A DNA stretch of 64,000 nucleotides, from the NCBI GenBank assembly GCA_036346225.1, contig JARFIW010001088.1:1550001-1614000 (forward strand), in the 5' to 3' direction. The stretch comes from Platerodrilus igneus (lineage: Eukaryota > Arthropoda > Insecta > Coleoptera > Lycidae). Made by a program: the position numbers and the translations under genes. Of the stretch, positions 1 through 11,723 are shown in pieces. The first letter of the stretch is position 1, and each line of letters begins with the position of its first letter. The notes beneath the pieces are model-generated. The model worked only from the letters and a program-made list of their open reading frames with translations, was not told the origin of the DNA and ran no database searches.

Positions 1-663
1 TTTCAAGCGAGTTATGAATCCCCCAATCTATGTATGTATAATAAAATAGAAGTATTTAGGAATTATTAGAAATTGTTAAAGAAATTATAAAGTGAAATGC
101 AACAATGTAATACAAGGACAATTAATAAAGTTTATTAACAGTTCATGAGAACGGATGCAATACAATGATTCCAGACGATAGTGACACTGCAGGTGGCAGG
201 TCACAGACGGTTAAGATACCGTGATTAACTAGAAAATAAGATTGTAACAATGTATTAATGAATATAATTATGAATAAGCAGACTTGAGATCTGCAAGTTC
301 CCACAGTCATGTGAGGGGGTAGGGACATTATAAATGGCCTGGAAGCCCCAGATGACGGCAGTCAGTCAAAGTATTTAGCTTTAACATTGCAGTTGCTTAG
401 GCTACTCAAAATAATACAATTAATTCTTTTTTTCGACTTAGTTAATTTAATCAAGTTTGTAAAATTCCACATTCAATTCTGTATTAATCAAATAAATTAT
501 TAAGAAGTTTTGGAAGTAGTTTTTAAAAACACAGCTCTCAAGGCCCGAACCTTAACTAGCATAACATCATGGTAACTATACAAAAAAGAAAGGCGCAAAT
601 AAATGTGAAAATTTTCGAACAATAATTTTGACAGCACAAGTGTTAAAAATAATAACTAGATTT
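1..663. other. No gene; possible LTR-like or promoter segment
   Basis: I see no coding region here. A TATAAA lies at 329-334 and a TCAGT initiator-like motif at 362-366, a spacing typical of arthropod RNA polymerase II promoters. An AATAAA follows at 491-496. Promoter plus poly(A) signal inside about 450 bases would fit a solo LTR, but I found no second copy in the window and cannot set its ends. Confidence 0.25.
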
Positions 664-681
664 GTACAAAGACGAATGTAA

Positions 682-1880
682 AAACGAGCTGAAGAAATAC
701 TAGGAGAAGATCAATTTAGGTATAGGCGAAACAGGGGAACACGGGAGGCTATTTTAGCTCTGAGAGTGTTAATGGAGAAAACAATAGAAAAACGGAAAAA
801 CGTATATATAGGTTTTGTAGATCTGGAAAAAGCATTCGACAATGTAAAATGGAAACAAATGTTCGAAATACTCAAAATGATTGGAATGAGTTTTAGGTAT
901 AGACGAATAGTACATAGTTTATACAAAGAGCAAATAACAGTAATGGAATTAGAGCAAGAACATAGGGAAGTAAACATTAGAAAAGGGGTGAGACGGGGAT
1001 GTACCTTATCTCCATCAATTTTTAACTTGTACATTGAAGAGACAATGAATACTGTCAAATGCAGAAAGACATTTGGAATTACTATGCGGGGACAAAAAAT
1101 TGATATGCTTAGATTTGCAGATAATATAGCGGTATTAGCATCTAACAAAGAAGAGCTAGAAGCTGCCCTTAATGAAATGGAAACGGTTCTAACAGAGAGA
1201 TACGGTATGAAAATTAACAAAAATAAAATTAAAGTACTAGTATGCAAAGGGGCGGAAAATAAATTAAAAACAAGAATACAAAAATGTAACACGAACTTAC
1301 AAGAGGTTAAGGATTTCTGCTGCCTAGGAAGTCGAATAACGCAAGATGGGAAAAACGTAAAAGATATAAAACAAAGATTAGCACAAGGTCGTGCTACATT
1401 TAACAAGAAAAAGCAACTACTGTGTTCAAAGACAACAAACATAGAAACTAGGAAAAAATTGCTTAAAACATATATGTGGAGCACAGCACTGTACGGCTGT
1501 GAAGCCTGGATAGTAGGAGAAGTGGACAAGAAAAAGGTAGAAGCCTTTGAAATGTGGTGTTATCATGGGCAGACAAAGTTAAGAACAAAGAGGTACTAGA
1601 AATGGTAGGGGAAGAAAGAAATATTTGGAAAACTGTAAAAAAGTAGGAGAGATAGGATGATAGGCCACATACTAATTCATGAGGGAATAGTGCGGAATAT
1701 ATTAGAAGCAGAGATAGGTAAGAGGAGAGGTACAGGTAGACCTAAGTTAGACTACTGCACACAGATAAGAAAGACGTAGGCTGTAGGAATTTCAAAGAAA
1801 TGTGTAGGCTAGCTCAGAGTAGAAATCAATGTAGGTATGCATCCAACCAGTCCCAAGTTGGATGAACTAATAACGAAAAA
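682..1880 (+). pseudogene. LINE reverse transcriptase, 3' portion (decayed)
   Basis: This is the RT core and C-terminal part of a non-LTR retrotransposon. An open frame runs from 682 to 1599. It shows the RT motif FVDLEKAFDNV, the RRGCTLSPSIFNLYIE block, the active-site box and the LGSRITQDGK segment that follows RT in insect LINEs. The box reads FADN instead of FADD, so the second metal-binding aspartate is lost. After 1599 the C-terminal region continues in other frames (GEERNIWK, then GRPKLDY) to about 1880. The 5' part with the endonuclease is absent, so this is a 5'-truncated, frameshifted copy. Further fragments of the family lie at 2750-3235, 16330-16440, 28950-29205 and 61328-61545. 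Class LINE is secure; the clade is not. Confidence 0.85.
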
Positions 1881-2760
1881 GGATTAGTGTACTTAAACAT
1901 GATGATTATTATAAGCAATCACAGGTATTGGTTGTGCAATATTCTCGAATAATATTAATTGTGCGAAAAGGTCTACTGCAAAACTATTAATTCGACAAAT
2001 GTCTAAGAGTTGGGGGATCCTTGGCAGCCACAAGCTGCTTAACCCACTTCACATACCACTAAATCTCGTTGAAATAGGGCATATAATTAGAAAAGGATAG
2101 AAGGGGAACCGAGCTGTATATAGGCTGTGGCGTCGCCGTGGATCAATGTAGTAGGCGTAAGACTACGGATCCCAAGGTCCTGGGTTCGAATCTCGACACG
2201 GCCGACTGCTTGAAAAATGACAGGTGAGCATTTTTCACAAAAATTACGCCATTGTTCGGATGAGAGGTTAAATGGAGGTCCCGTGTGTGAGTGTTGTCAC
2301 GCACGTTAAAGATCCCTACCTTGCCTGGAACGGCAAGGGTTCGGCAAAATTCTAAATTTTCCAGGCAACAAAAAACTCGCCTCCTGGCCAATGTAGTACC
2401 TTTGGGTGGAGCATTGGAAATGTAAATGCACTGTATATAGGCTGTGTGGGAATTTCAGTGAACTGTGTAGTCTAGCTCATAATATAAATAAGTGGAGGTA
2501 CTTGTCCAACCAGTTTTGAGACGGAAAACCAAATGATGAAAAAATAAGCGCAGATAAATTGGATGTTTGTTATACACAACTACAGGTGTTGGTTGTGAAA
2601 TATCTGCAACTACTGCAGACTGTGCGAAAAGATATATTAGAAAAATATTAATTCAGCAAATGTTTAAGTGCTGTGGGACTTGGCAGCCACTGAATGTCGG
2701 AGAAATAGGGTATATAATTGTAAACCAATAGAAGGGGGTCGAACTGCATCTAACAAGAAA
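1781..2760 (+). repeat. Diverged direct duplication of LINE tail plus spacer
   Basis: The LINE 3' end and the roughly 230 bases after it (about 1781-2113) recur at about 2447-2748. Shared landmarks are the 'ctagctca' LINE tail, 'acaggt.ttggttgtg', 'tgtgcgaaaag', 'cttggcagccac' and 'gaaatagggtatataatt'. The second copy runs straight into another LINE fragment at 2750. The copies are clearly diverged. The SINE at 2130-2430 lies between them. Confidence 0.7.
2130..2430 (+). mobile_element. tRNA-derived SINE with 16-bp target duplication
   Basis: The 16-mer CTGTATATAGGCTGTG is perfectly repeated at 2114-2129 and 2431-2446, bracketing a 301-base insert. The head is tRNA-like: GACTACGGATC resembles a tRNA-Arg anticodon arm, and GGTTCGAATC at 2183-2192 is a pol III B box. 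The body has no coding capacity and ends in an A-rich tail. A 30-base piece of the 3' body (CCAATGTAGTACCTT, then GGTGGAGCATTGG) recurs on the minus strand near 39510-39542, which supports a dispersed family. Length and target duplication suit LINE-mobilised SINEs. Confidence 0.85.
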
Positions 2761-3235
2761 GAACAGCTGCTAGTTAAAAAACAGCAAACATAGAAACACC
2801 AAGGAAATTGTTGAAAGCATATGTGTGGAGCACAGCACAGTATGCCTATGAAATACGGGTAGTAAGAAAAGCAGACAGAAAAACTGTAGCCGCCTTTTGG
2901 AATATTATGCTTCAGATGTATGAGGTCGATAGCATGGACACACAAAGTTAATAACAAATAGGTTATAGAAATAGTAAGGGAATAAAGATATCTGTAGAAG
3001 GAAAATAGGAGAAATATAAGAGCAGAATACTTTCTAAGGCATATTTGGGGAATAGTATGGGGATACGTTACCAGCAGAGACAAGAAAAAGGAAGTAGAGG
3101 GAGACCTAGATCAGACAGTGATATATGCAGACTGTGCAAATTTCAGGGAAATGTGTAGGGTAGTTCAGAATAGGAAACAATAAGGGTACGCGTCTAACCA
3201 GTTCCAGGACTGAAAACCTAATGACGATGACGTAA
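2750..3235 (+). mobile_element. LINE 3' fragment, second copy
   Basis: This is homologous to the end of the LINE at 682-1880. The 'aacaagaaagaacagctgct' region, the 'gtgtggagcacagcac' segment and the terminal 'ccaaccagttccaggactgaaaa' type tail occur in the same order. All frames are interrupted. It ends in a short 'atgacgatgacg' tail, as the copy at 28950-29205 does. Confidence 0.75.
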
Positions 3236-3965
3236 TATTACTACTAACACTTATGTTGAAATTCTAGAAAACCTACAACTCTGAAGTTACAATCTTTGTG
3301 TCTACTTTGAGTAATCTCTCGAGCGCTTTCTACAGTTTACACCAAAAATAATAGCACTTTTTGTTCATTCCTTCATAAAATATATTTCTACAAAATTTTG
3401 TTCAAAATATCCCATATTAAAAAAGTAATTCACTAAAATCAAAGAGCAAATTGAAACTTTAACACTCTGTATCTCAAAATGTTAGTTCGGTGTCAGACGA
3501 CAAATGTTTATAGGAACTTTTCCTCTATTATTACATTATCTACATACCCTATAAATTTGTACTTGTATTTCTGATATTCTCAGGCACACTGTATAGAGGA
3601 GAACGGTCATACGTTGTAGTTACTCTTCCGTTCTACATCTACTTCCACTCTGTAGTTTTTTTAAAGCAGAATTAGCCCATCAACAAGTGAAAATATTGAA
3701 TTAAAATTAATACTGCTAGAGCTTTTAGTAATATTTGTATATTACAATAGAATGAGTATGTATCGGTCGGTCTAAAGGTACGGACGTGCCATCGATCTAT
3801 TATTATTTAACATTACAAATCACTTTTGCCTTATAATACAAATAAGCGTATGTATGTCTGGAAGTCTAATAATTAAAGCTATTACTCATCACGTTTTATT
3901 ATTTGGTTGTGCTAGACAACCTTCGTAGTAGAGAAAATATACTACAATGTTAATACAACCCCGAT
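3236..3965. other. No gene seen
   Basis: AT-rich sequence between the LINE fragments and the hAT transposon. I see no coding frame, RNA gene or repeat I can name. Its last eight bases run into the hAT target duplication. Confidence 0.5.
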
Positions 3966-3984
3966 ATCGGACGTAAGGATGGAC

Positions 3985-4130
3985 ACGAACCGAACAGGTT
4001 CGAGGTTCGGTTCGATTTTTCGAACCGAACCGAACCAAACCGGACATTTTATTTTCGAACTGAACCTCGAATCGGACCGGCAAATTTTTCGAACCGAACC
4101 GAACCTAGCTCAAGGTTCGGTTCGAAAGGT
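3985..4130. repeat. hAT left subterminal CGAACC array
   Basis: Short runs of GGTTCGGTTCG and its complement CGAACCGAACC alternate and can fold back on each other. The mirror array at 15042-15215 lies inside the opposite end. hAT transposases commonly bind short subterminal repeats, so these may be binding sites; that role is inferred. Confidence 0.8.
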
Positions 4131-4140
4131 TCGACTTTTT

Positions 4141-5269
4141 AAATAAAAATTTAGTTTAAAAATTTAATTTTCGCTAAGAACATGTCAATCTTAATTTCTC
4201 TTAAATGCATATTTTAAAAATCTCTAGTTGCAAGCATGTAAGAAATAGAACGATTTTCTAATGTATATGGTCCTCGAGTTTTAAGCCAATAGGTAAAAAA
4301 TGTAATGGGTATTAGAGTTACACATCTAATAAATTTTGTCATCGAGGCACGCTTGTAGATAAAAAAATTCTAGATTAGTTCGATTTGTTTAATGCTCCTT
4401 ATTTCAAATTGTTGCTTGTTTATAACTAAAATTATATATTTAAGAAACTCAAATTGATTTTGAAAATTTGGTTTTAAAAACCAGTTTATTTTATTTAATT
4501 AACAGAAGTCGTGTCGCAAAACCATCTTAAACATATATAAGCCGACGTCACGGTCTAGAGATTACAGACGTTTTCAGAGTAAACGAAACAATTTAATTCT
4601 TAATTAAAGATATATGACTAATCCATCATGTTGAATTTTTTAACTTTTGTATGAAAATGTGCTCTCTATTAATATTCAAAAAGGTGACCCTGTAGCAAAA
4701 ACTAATATCCTTTTCGTTTGTACATAATCGCTCAACAAATGGTGTTACAAAACGCATGGCACCATAATATTTACTGTTTATTTAGTGTGGCCATTACCCC
4801 CAACGTCTTTAGAAGTAGCCGATACTCCAGAAGAATAGCCCCGAACCTTCTCTCAAAACCAAGGGTTGAAGTTTATGACTCGTGGCGGCATAAACTTTTT
4901 AATCAATGTCGGCATAAAATAACACAATATAATGCTAATAAGCAGATATAATGCCCATGCCATAAATACTGTTATATTTTATTATGAAAAACTTAAACGC
5001 TGTTTGAGGTAGATTTACGATTTTTTTCGAGAACCATTTGATATTGTCTTTTAAAAAAAAAATACTTAAATAGATTTACAACATCTTTCCCTAGAATATG
5101 GGTTTGTATTGATATTTCTAATGGCTATGCAAGGTTTCAATTTTATTTTTATTGCTGTTGTATTTGTCTGTTTTGACCAACCAATTGCAAGCCCTATCAG
5201 TCGATGTTAGTTTCTTTATTGAGAAAGATTGAAAAGCTTTGTTAGTTATTGCCCGAACTCGAATTTTGA
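4141..5269 (+). other. hAT 5' non-coding region
   Basis: AT-rich sequence between the left array and the first recognisable transposase motif. Short open frames, such as one at 4718-4951, show no family features. I see no intact BED zinc finger, which hAT proteins often carry at the N terminus; it may be lost or too decayed to see. Confidence 0.5.
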
Positions 5270-6793
5270 AGGAAACAACTATTTACACTTAAAGTAAAAA
5301 TTTAAACAATGGCAGACTATGACAGTGATGAATGTTTTTAGAACGATTTGACGAACTAGAAAACATTGCTATGAACATACTGCAAAACAACAGTTCAAAA
5401 ATATCTTTTACGTTAGACGGATAGACTTCGTTCCCTTTTACGGTGGACACACAGGAAAAGGCATAGCTAAGGTTTTTTTTGAAACAGTAAAAAAACTACG
5501 GCATTGAATAAAGGACACAATGCATAACTGTTGACAACGCTTCAGTCGATACTTCATTCATGAAATAATTGAATATACTGCATCCGACGTTTGACAGCGT
5601 AAACCAGCACTTTAATAGATGCATGGCACATGTTTTAAATCTGACCGTGCAATATTTATTCCGTACATTGAACTTAAGCCCTGAACGAACTGATGAAGAA
5701 GAAATTGAAGATGAAGATGAATGTAGCAGTAATAGTGACAAAGATGAATTTAACAGTAAAGTCAAACTCAATTGTATCGAGAGAATTCGAATAGCCGTTA
5801 AGAAAATTAGAAGATCCGAGCTATTGAAACAGCGAATTAAAAGCGCTTGTTAGACTGTCGATGTGTCTACAGAGCTTTCACCGATTCTAGATACTCCTAC
5901 ATGGTGGAATTCCACTTATAATATGTTAGATATAGCTTTTAAGTTAAAGCGAGGACTAATATGCTTGTGCGAAAGTGATCCTACTCTAAAAAATTGAAAA
6001 CTTAATGAAAGTAAGTGGTAAATCTTAGGGAACATGTGTAATTTTTTAAAAATGCTTAAAAGAGTAACTGATAAGTTAGGAGGAGACAGGCACGTTACCT
6101 TACCCTCCGCGGTAGTTTGTATTAATATTTAATTGGATAGAATAGAAGAAGAGATAACACAATTTAATGAAAAAGCAAATAGATCTACAGTCGATGAGCA
6201 GTTGTTGATAGCATACCAGGGTTCAAGAAATAAAATATTAAAACATTATCGTCTTACCAATTGGCTATATTGTGCTGTACTAGTGCTCGATCCTAGACAC
6301 AAAATAGAGCTCTTTGACCACACTAGTTGGGGAAGCCACTTAAAAGTGGAATCGCCGAACTTCTTCAATAACCTCTATGAAGAATATACAACACAAGGGC
6401 CAAACATGCACTCTCCTTTGCCCAAATTTTCTGAAGATTCAAAAGACGATTTTAGTGTCTCTAAGCTGTACAAATCCAAAAGAAGAAGGGAAGACAAGGC
6501 CGACGAATTAGCAATATATTTAGCAGTACCGCGTTACAATGGTGATGAAAATATTTTAAAGTGGTGGCAAATTAACAAGGAAAGGTTTTCGATACTGAGT
6601 AGTAGGATTGAGGTTGCTGTATAGTGTGACAGCAACCTCAATCTCTTCTGAAAGACTGTTCTCAAAATCAGGTTTGGTTATAAGGAAGCAGAGGAATAAA
6701 CTTAATCATGAATCAGCTAAAAGTCTACTGTGCTTTAATTCTTGGGTAGGAAAATCATTTCCCAACTTAAACAGTATAACTATAAATAAGTAA
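5270..6793 (+). pseudogene. hAT transposase (BED/ZBED-type), decayed
   Basis: Pieces of one transposase appear in order across frames. First come KISFTLDG and GGHTGKGIAKVFFETVKK (about 5400-5500), the RNase-H-like core start. Then ILHPTFDSVNQHF and AHVLNLTVQ (5569-5853), TPTWWNSTYNML (about 5895-5930) and a helical stretch (6133-6624). Last is the C-terminal hAT dimerisation region with YLAVPRYNGDENILKWW and SSERLFSKSG (to 6793). Several stops and single-base frame changes interrupt it, for example the in-frame TAG after LDG and the shift at about 6610 inside the dimerisation domain. The element is therefore probably no longer a transposase source. Its ends are consistent with the 8-bp target duplication. 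Confidence 0.85.
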
Positions 6794-6867
6794 CTGCCAT
6801 TATATTAGAATCAGTTGTATTATTATGCACTATAGATTATACATTACTAAAATATATATACATATAT

Positions 6868-8978
6868 TGCCGTGGTTCCTCGCTCAAGCTCAGTCCTTTC
6901 TCAAAAAACATTCGAGGATTTTATTTATTTTCCAAAAATTGTCATAAATTTCAAAAAAAATAATTTCTTACGCAGATTCCTCTCTTCATCACCTTAATTC
7001 TTCAACCGCTTCTCTGGCTAGCTCAGTTGAACCTCCTCTTGGATACCTAGATTCACTATCATACTTTTTATCGTTCACGCACACTCCCAATAAAACCACA
7101 AAATAACACAACAATCATACAATATTTATTTACCACTATTTACAAATAAAACTTCAAGATTATTTACATTTCGGTGCTCAAGTTACACCTCAATAACTTC
7201 TATTTTTGTAAAGTCCAGTATTTTAACTAGAAAGATTAAACACATTGAATGTAACCGGAGTAAATGGGTCCTGAATAATACCTTATTTTTCGTTCTTTAT
7301 TTATAATTAATTTTAATTAGGACACTCTGAAGTATGGTGAGCTCATGATAACCCAGTTTTTTGTATGATTAATGTATGCTTTTTACTTAGCATACGCTTA
7401 CTGCAAACAAAAAACCCATGTACTCGTAACAATAAAAATTTAAATTCCTGATGGAACGTTAATAAGCTTTATATACACCTTTAGATTTATATTTAAATAC
7501 CATAATAAAAGTTAGTTATACGTATTATTTTCAATACGCAAAATAATGCAAAATACCTTCATAGTTCACTCTCACACATCACAACAATCTTCATAGTTTA
7601 TAAAAACAACAAATTCTAAAGCGTTACCTGGAATTTCTTGAAGATCTCTACTCCGTTGACGAAGCCGTTAAGTTGTTTTCGCTCTCGGTTTTGTGGTTCT
7701 GCTCTACTGGCCGCTTCTAACTATTTGTAGATGAACACCATCTAAGTTGTGCTGCATGCTCTGCCTTCACGATGCATCCAAATCGAAATCCAAATGTATT
7801 ACACGTCTTTCATAATTGCGTACTTTAGTTTAATTTAATTTAATTTACGTTACTTCACGAGCTTGTTAAGATATATGTTGCACCTCTATAAAATTTAGAC
7901 TCGCACAATCTGCGTATCAAATTATGAGGCCGACACAGTACTATTAAAATTACAAATTTTTATATACTTACAAGCTGGTGGTAAATTTCTGTTCGTAGTC
8001 TGAAGCGATGAAAGTACTAAGAGAACGAAGTTAAAAGAGCGCGATGCTAATTCTTTTAGAGTATTTATACACTTCGAATGTAACCTCTCCAGACCCTCCT
8101 AACGCAAAACATTTAATTAAACTAATTCGTTCTTCAAATTTTGGTTCAACCGTTTTCGAAATCTTCGAAATTTAGCGCGTCGTTATCATATTTTCTAAAA
8201 AATTAACATTCAATATTCCCGTGCTTGTCTGTTCTACAACTAACTATATAAACCAATGATATATTTCGTGACGTCTTAAAAACCCCGCCTATACTAACGC
8301 TATTCCTCTCTTATGCATATTCTGTTTCCTTCTAACCTTGTTTGAGTGGTAGAAATCGATATTACTGTCCGCGTTTCAAACTAACCCATGTGGATTGAAT
8401 ACGTGCGTTTTGAGGTGAACTGTTATTATGCCTGTCTCTTTCCCAAGCATTTCATTGATCGTCTATCTCTTCTGCGCTTTAAGGAAACTTTTAGTTAACA
8501 TTTACGCGAACCGTCCGAGCGTTTACCCGATATACTTTAAATACTGTCTTTTATCTACACAAATAAGGGGAACCTGACATTTCCAAAACCTGCAGGTGTT
8601 CAATTAACAAACGTTTTAACACAACATTTCTAGGAGGTTGCGTTTCAAGGTATTTTATATCCAACGGCTGTTTATGTGTTAGCAAAGCGTTTCACCTTGG
8701 TATTATCGATTTTTCATGCTTTTATGCGTATTAGACGTAATTACCCGTTCAAATAAACTCAATTAAATTAATTAATAATTTGCATTAGCTTCTCCAATTT
8801 ATTTTCTTTACGAACCTATCTAAATTTTAATCACTATTTGTAATTTTTTGTTAATACTTGTACCTTTAAATTAACAAAATGACATAAATTTCGCACGTAA
8901 ATTTTGGTTGTTTCCTCTATACAGGGTGTTTGAAATTGCTTTGTTTATACTTAAATTTAGCCCTTTAAAACCACTACA
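6868..8978 (-). repeat. 3' LTR (left copy)
   Basis: Homologous from end to end with 12311-14428, with a few differences per hundred bases by eye. At 2.1 kb it is long for gypsy-type LTRs. It contains no credible gene. The TATACAGGGTGTTTGAAATTG motif near its right edge resembles arthropod transposon ends, so a small element may have become part of the LTR. Confidence 0.88.
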
Positions 8979-9634
8979 TAATCCCCCTATTTCAATTCCA
9001 GTAAAAACCCTTCCCGGTTTTTCTGAATTTAAATAACTACACTCTAATTTAATCTTACCTGCTATTTCTATACACCTATCTACTCACCTAACACTACCTA
9101 TACCTATTTATCCAACCTATCACTATTTATCTACCTATTTCTATCTATTTCTACACCTATCTCTACTTATTTCTATCTATCTACACCTATCTTTACTTCT
9201 AATTACTTATTCACACCTATCGCTACCTTTTACCTAACTATTTCTATCTATTATTAACTTTTCACCCTCTTATTTCATTTTATTTTCTCTTTTCATTTCA
9301 CCCTTTTAGTCCTTTATTGACTCTTTACGTACCTCTTTTATACTTTTCTCTTTATCTTTACTTTTCATATCTTTTAACCCTACCTACTATCACTATCTAT
9401 TCTTATCTTACCTCTACCTACCTAATTCTATATCTATATCTAACTATCTCCCATATTTATCCTATACCTAGTCTTGTTTTCTATAAACACCTACTTCTCC
9501 TTTTCTATATACATCTATTCTTATTTGTCCTATTCCTACATCTACTTTTCTATATACCTACTTCTATCTCTAACTATTCTACTTCCACACTAAAATTCAC
9601 CTATCTCTATTTTTTGTCATTAATCTTCATTTTC
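8979..9634 (-). repeat. Pyrimidine-rich low-complexity tract in place of pol
   Basis: The plus strand is built of irregular CTATYT / CTACACCTAT units; the coding strand is therefore GATAGAAATAG-like. I see no RT, RNase H or integrase motif in any frame. The tract lies between the protease frame and the polypurine tract, exactly where pol would be. Confidence 0.7.
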
Positions 9635-10672
9635 TTATTTAAATCTAACTCTTTTCTTAATCCTCCAAGTCTTTCTTCTAACTATCCTAATACTCTTCAT
9701 CCTTATTTCTACTCCTTCTATTTCTATTCTTATCATCCCTGTTACTTCACATAAAATAAAATCATCCCTATTATTCTGACTCTTAAATATTTCTTCTTTC
9801 GTCCCTATACTTGTTTGTTTCTCATTTATTATTATTTCTTTTTCTGCGGACAAACCCAACGATACTACCTCAACATCTTTATCTTTCCCCTCTATATAAA
9901 ACTTTTCCTCTCTTCTAGACCCTTTATGTGCAATATTCATTTCAGAAAAATCTTTTAAATTCAAATTCAAATTACCAAAATTATCTTTGCCCCTTAACTC
10001 ATTTATGCCTATATTTACTTCTTGTGTGTCACATAATGCTATTTTTACTTCTATCTTTCTTAATTCTGACTCGTTATCCACTATTAACTCTGCGCCTGAC
10101 TCTACTTCTACTTCTTCAGCCTCTTTTTTCACTATTACTTGTACCTCATCTAACCTTTCCACCTTATATTTGCCTGAGTCGATCTGTCTCACCTCTTCAT
10201 CATCTCCCTCTATACTATTTATACATAACCCCATGTCATCTTTTGTGACATCATAACTTGCCTTCCAGGGCAATATCCTATCCCCAATCCTAACTATTTT
10301 CCTCTCCATATCAATTATAACCCCTAACTTCATCATGCAATCGACCCCTAATATTTCTTTAAACTGTAACCCAGGTACAATTATAAACTCTTGTTCACAG
10401 CTTACTGAACCTAACTCTACTTTCAAAATAACCACGCTATTCACAACAGCAAATCGTTTTTTATTCGGCGCAACCAGGTGACTTCTTTTTATTGGCATTA
10501 TCCTGCCACACACTTTATTTTTAATTTCATTGACGAATTCCTCCGATACCAAACTCGCCTCAGTTCCTGAATCTAATAACGCTCTTAAATTTTTCTCAAA
10601 AATTTTAATCTCAATTATGGGCAAACAAAATTTTTCTATAATTTCTGGCTCAATTTCTTCTTCTATTTTCAA
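9635..10672 (-). CDS. Retrotransposon aspartic protease with acidic extension
   Basis: This 345-residue frame carries a retroviral-type aspartic protease near its start. ALLDSGTEASLV (about residues 31-42) is the active-site D-S-G loop, and ILGVDCMMKLGV (about 107-118) matches the second conserved strand. The relative at 57730-58230 has the same layout with DTGAEASFV. The remaining 200 residues are rich in E, K, I and V and match no domain I know; no RT follows. The protease would process the Gag encoded just upstream on the minus strand. There is no obvious frame link to Gag, so expression may need frameshifting or a separate start. Confidence 0.75.
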   Translation of the reverse strand: MKIEEEIEPEIIEKFCLPIIEIKIFEKNLRALLDSGTEASLVSEEFVNEIKNKVCGRIMPIKRSHLVAPNKKRFAVVNSVVILKVELGSVSCEQEFIIVPGLQFKEILGVDCMMKLGVIIDMERKIVRIGDRILPWKASYDVTKDDMGLCINSIEGDDEEVRQIDSGKYKVERLDEVQVIVKKEAEEVEVESGAELIVDNESELRKIEVKIALCDTQEVNIGINELRGKDNFGNLNLNLKDFSEMNIAHKGSRREEKFYIEGKDKDVEVVSLGLSAEKEIIINEKQTSIGTKEEIFKSQNNRDDFILCEVTGMIRIEIEGVEIRMKSIRIVRRKTWRIKKRVRFK

Positions 10673-10728
10673 AAATTCCCTAGGATGTTCATATTTGTAG
10701 ACAGTGATGTCTAGTGGTTTATCCTGCT

Positions 10729-11610
10729 CTAAAAATCCTGTCCTGGTCTGTTCTCTCTACTCGGTCCTGGTCTTGCTGTTACTTCCGCATATGTCCTTGG
10801 CGTTTCCAATCGGTTCGTGTTGTTACCTTCCCTGTTTGTATTTGCTGTTTCCCTCATGACCGGTGAACTGTTCTGTCTCGTTGGTCCCGGTCTAGGTGCA
10901 GGTCCCCTACCTACACTGTTGCTCCTATAAAATGTCCGTCGCGGTTTCCAATTTTGTCGCTGATACGTAAAATTATTCCCCCGTCTTGGGTAACTGTCCC
11001 GTCTGTTGTCGAATTTAACCGTGTTTACCTGTCTTTCCCTATTTTCCCTAGGTCGTCCACTGTTAACGTCATCATACCTCTGCAGGTACTCCAGAAACAT
11101 CTCTCTGTCCACAATGTTCTGTAACGCTACGTGCTGTCTCACTTCAACCTCAAAATGTCTCGACAAGTATTTTATGATCTGTCGGTCCGTCAGTGGTGGG
11201 TTCAGTTGTTTCGCTATGCTATACTTTCGTATAGCATATTGCTCCCTACTTCCTAAAAATTCTCCTTTAAATTTCCCCGTGATCAAATCGTCTCGTACTT
11301 GGTCCTGTCTGTGGTTACTCCAGTAATGTTTCAAAAACCTGTCCTCAAAGTCAGTGTAAGTGTCAATTTCTTGTCCTATTAAAGTGTACCAAGCTTTAGC
11401 ATGGTCTTTTAGTAAAGCTTTTATAACATTTAATTTTGACTGTTCATCGTATAAATTACTTATTAAACCTCTAATATTGTTAATGAATATTTGCGGGTTT
11501 ACCCTACCATCCCCATAAAATTTCATTTGTTGCTCTAATGACACATTACCTGTTACAAACCTTGGACCATCCCCCATTAAAGTCGCTACATTCTGTTTAA
11601 TCCCGGTCAC
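10729..11610 (-). CDS. Retrotransposon Gag (capsid plus Arg-rich tail)
   Basis: This 293-residue protein has a capsid-like N-terminal two-thirds with the family block KFYGDGRVNPQIFINNI (about residues 30-46), WYTLIGQ and LNPPLTDRQIIKYLSRHFE. An RG/RP-rich tail follows (RRGNNF, RPGPTRQN). No CCHC zinc knuckle is present; the arginine-rich tail may do the RNA binding. The decayed Gag at 56938-57650 shares YGDG, KQLNPPL and IIKYL. Its start lies 114 bases beyond the end of the coiled-coil frame, with in-frame residues visible between them, so both may be one protein broken by a small indel. Confidence 0.78.
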   Translation of the reverse strand: MTGIKQNVATLMGDGPRFVTGNVSLEQQMKFYGDGRVNPQIFINNIRGLISNLYDEQSKLNVIKALLKDHAKAWYTLIGQEIDTYTDFEDRFLKHYWSNHRQDQVRDDLITGKFKGEFLGSREQYAIRKYSIAKQLNPPLTDRQIIKYLSRHFEVEVRQHVALQNIVDREMFLEYLQRYDDVNSGRPRENRERQVNTVKFDNRRDSYPRRGNNFTYQRQNWKPRRTFYRSNSVGRGPAPRPGPTRQNSSPVMRETANTNREGNNTNRLETPRTYAEVTARPGPSRENRPGQDF

Positions 11611-11723
11611 TCTCTCTCAACCCGACCTAACTGATCCTTACACGAGTCTGTTACCTCAGTCATTTTAGCATTAATCTCGTCCTCACAAAAAATCTTCACA
11701 TCAGCCCTTAATTGTCCCATTTC

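Noticed and set aside
711..1529. A 272-residue minus frame
   Set aside because: It is the antisense of the LINE RT, lacks any domain, and has the S/L/F-rich make-up of a shadow frame.
2130..2205. A tRNA gene
   Set aside because: The tRNA-like head has mismatched stems and sits inside a flanked SINE, so it is a derived promoter, not a tRNA.
9317..9754. A 145-residue plus frame rich in Y, L and S
   Set aside because: It arises from the pyrimidine-rich tract; there are no motifs.
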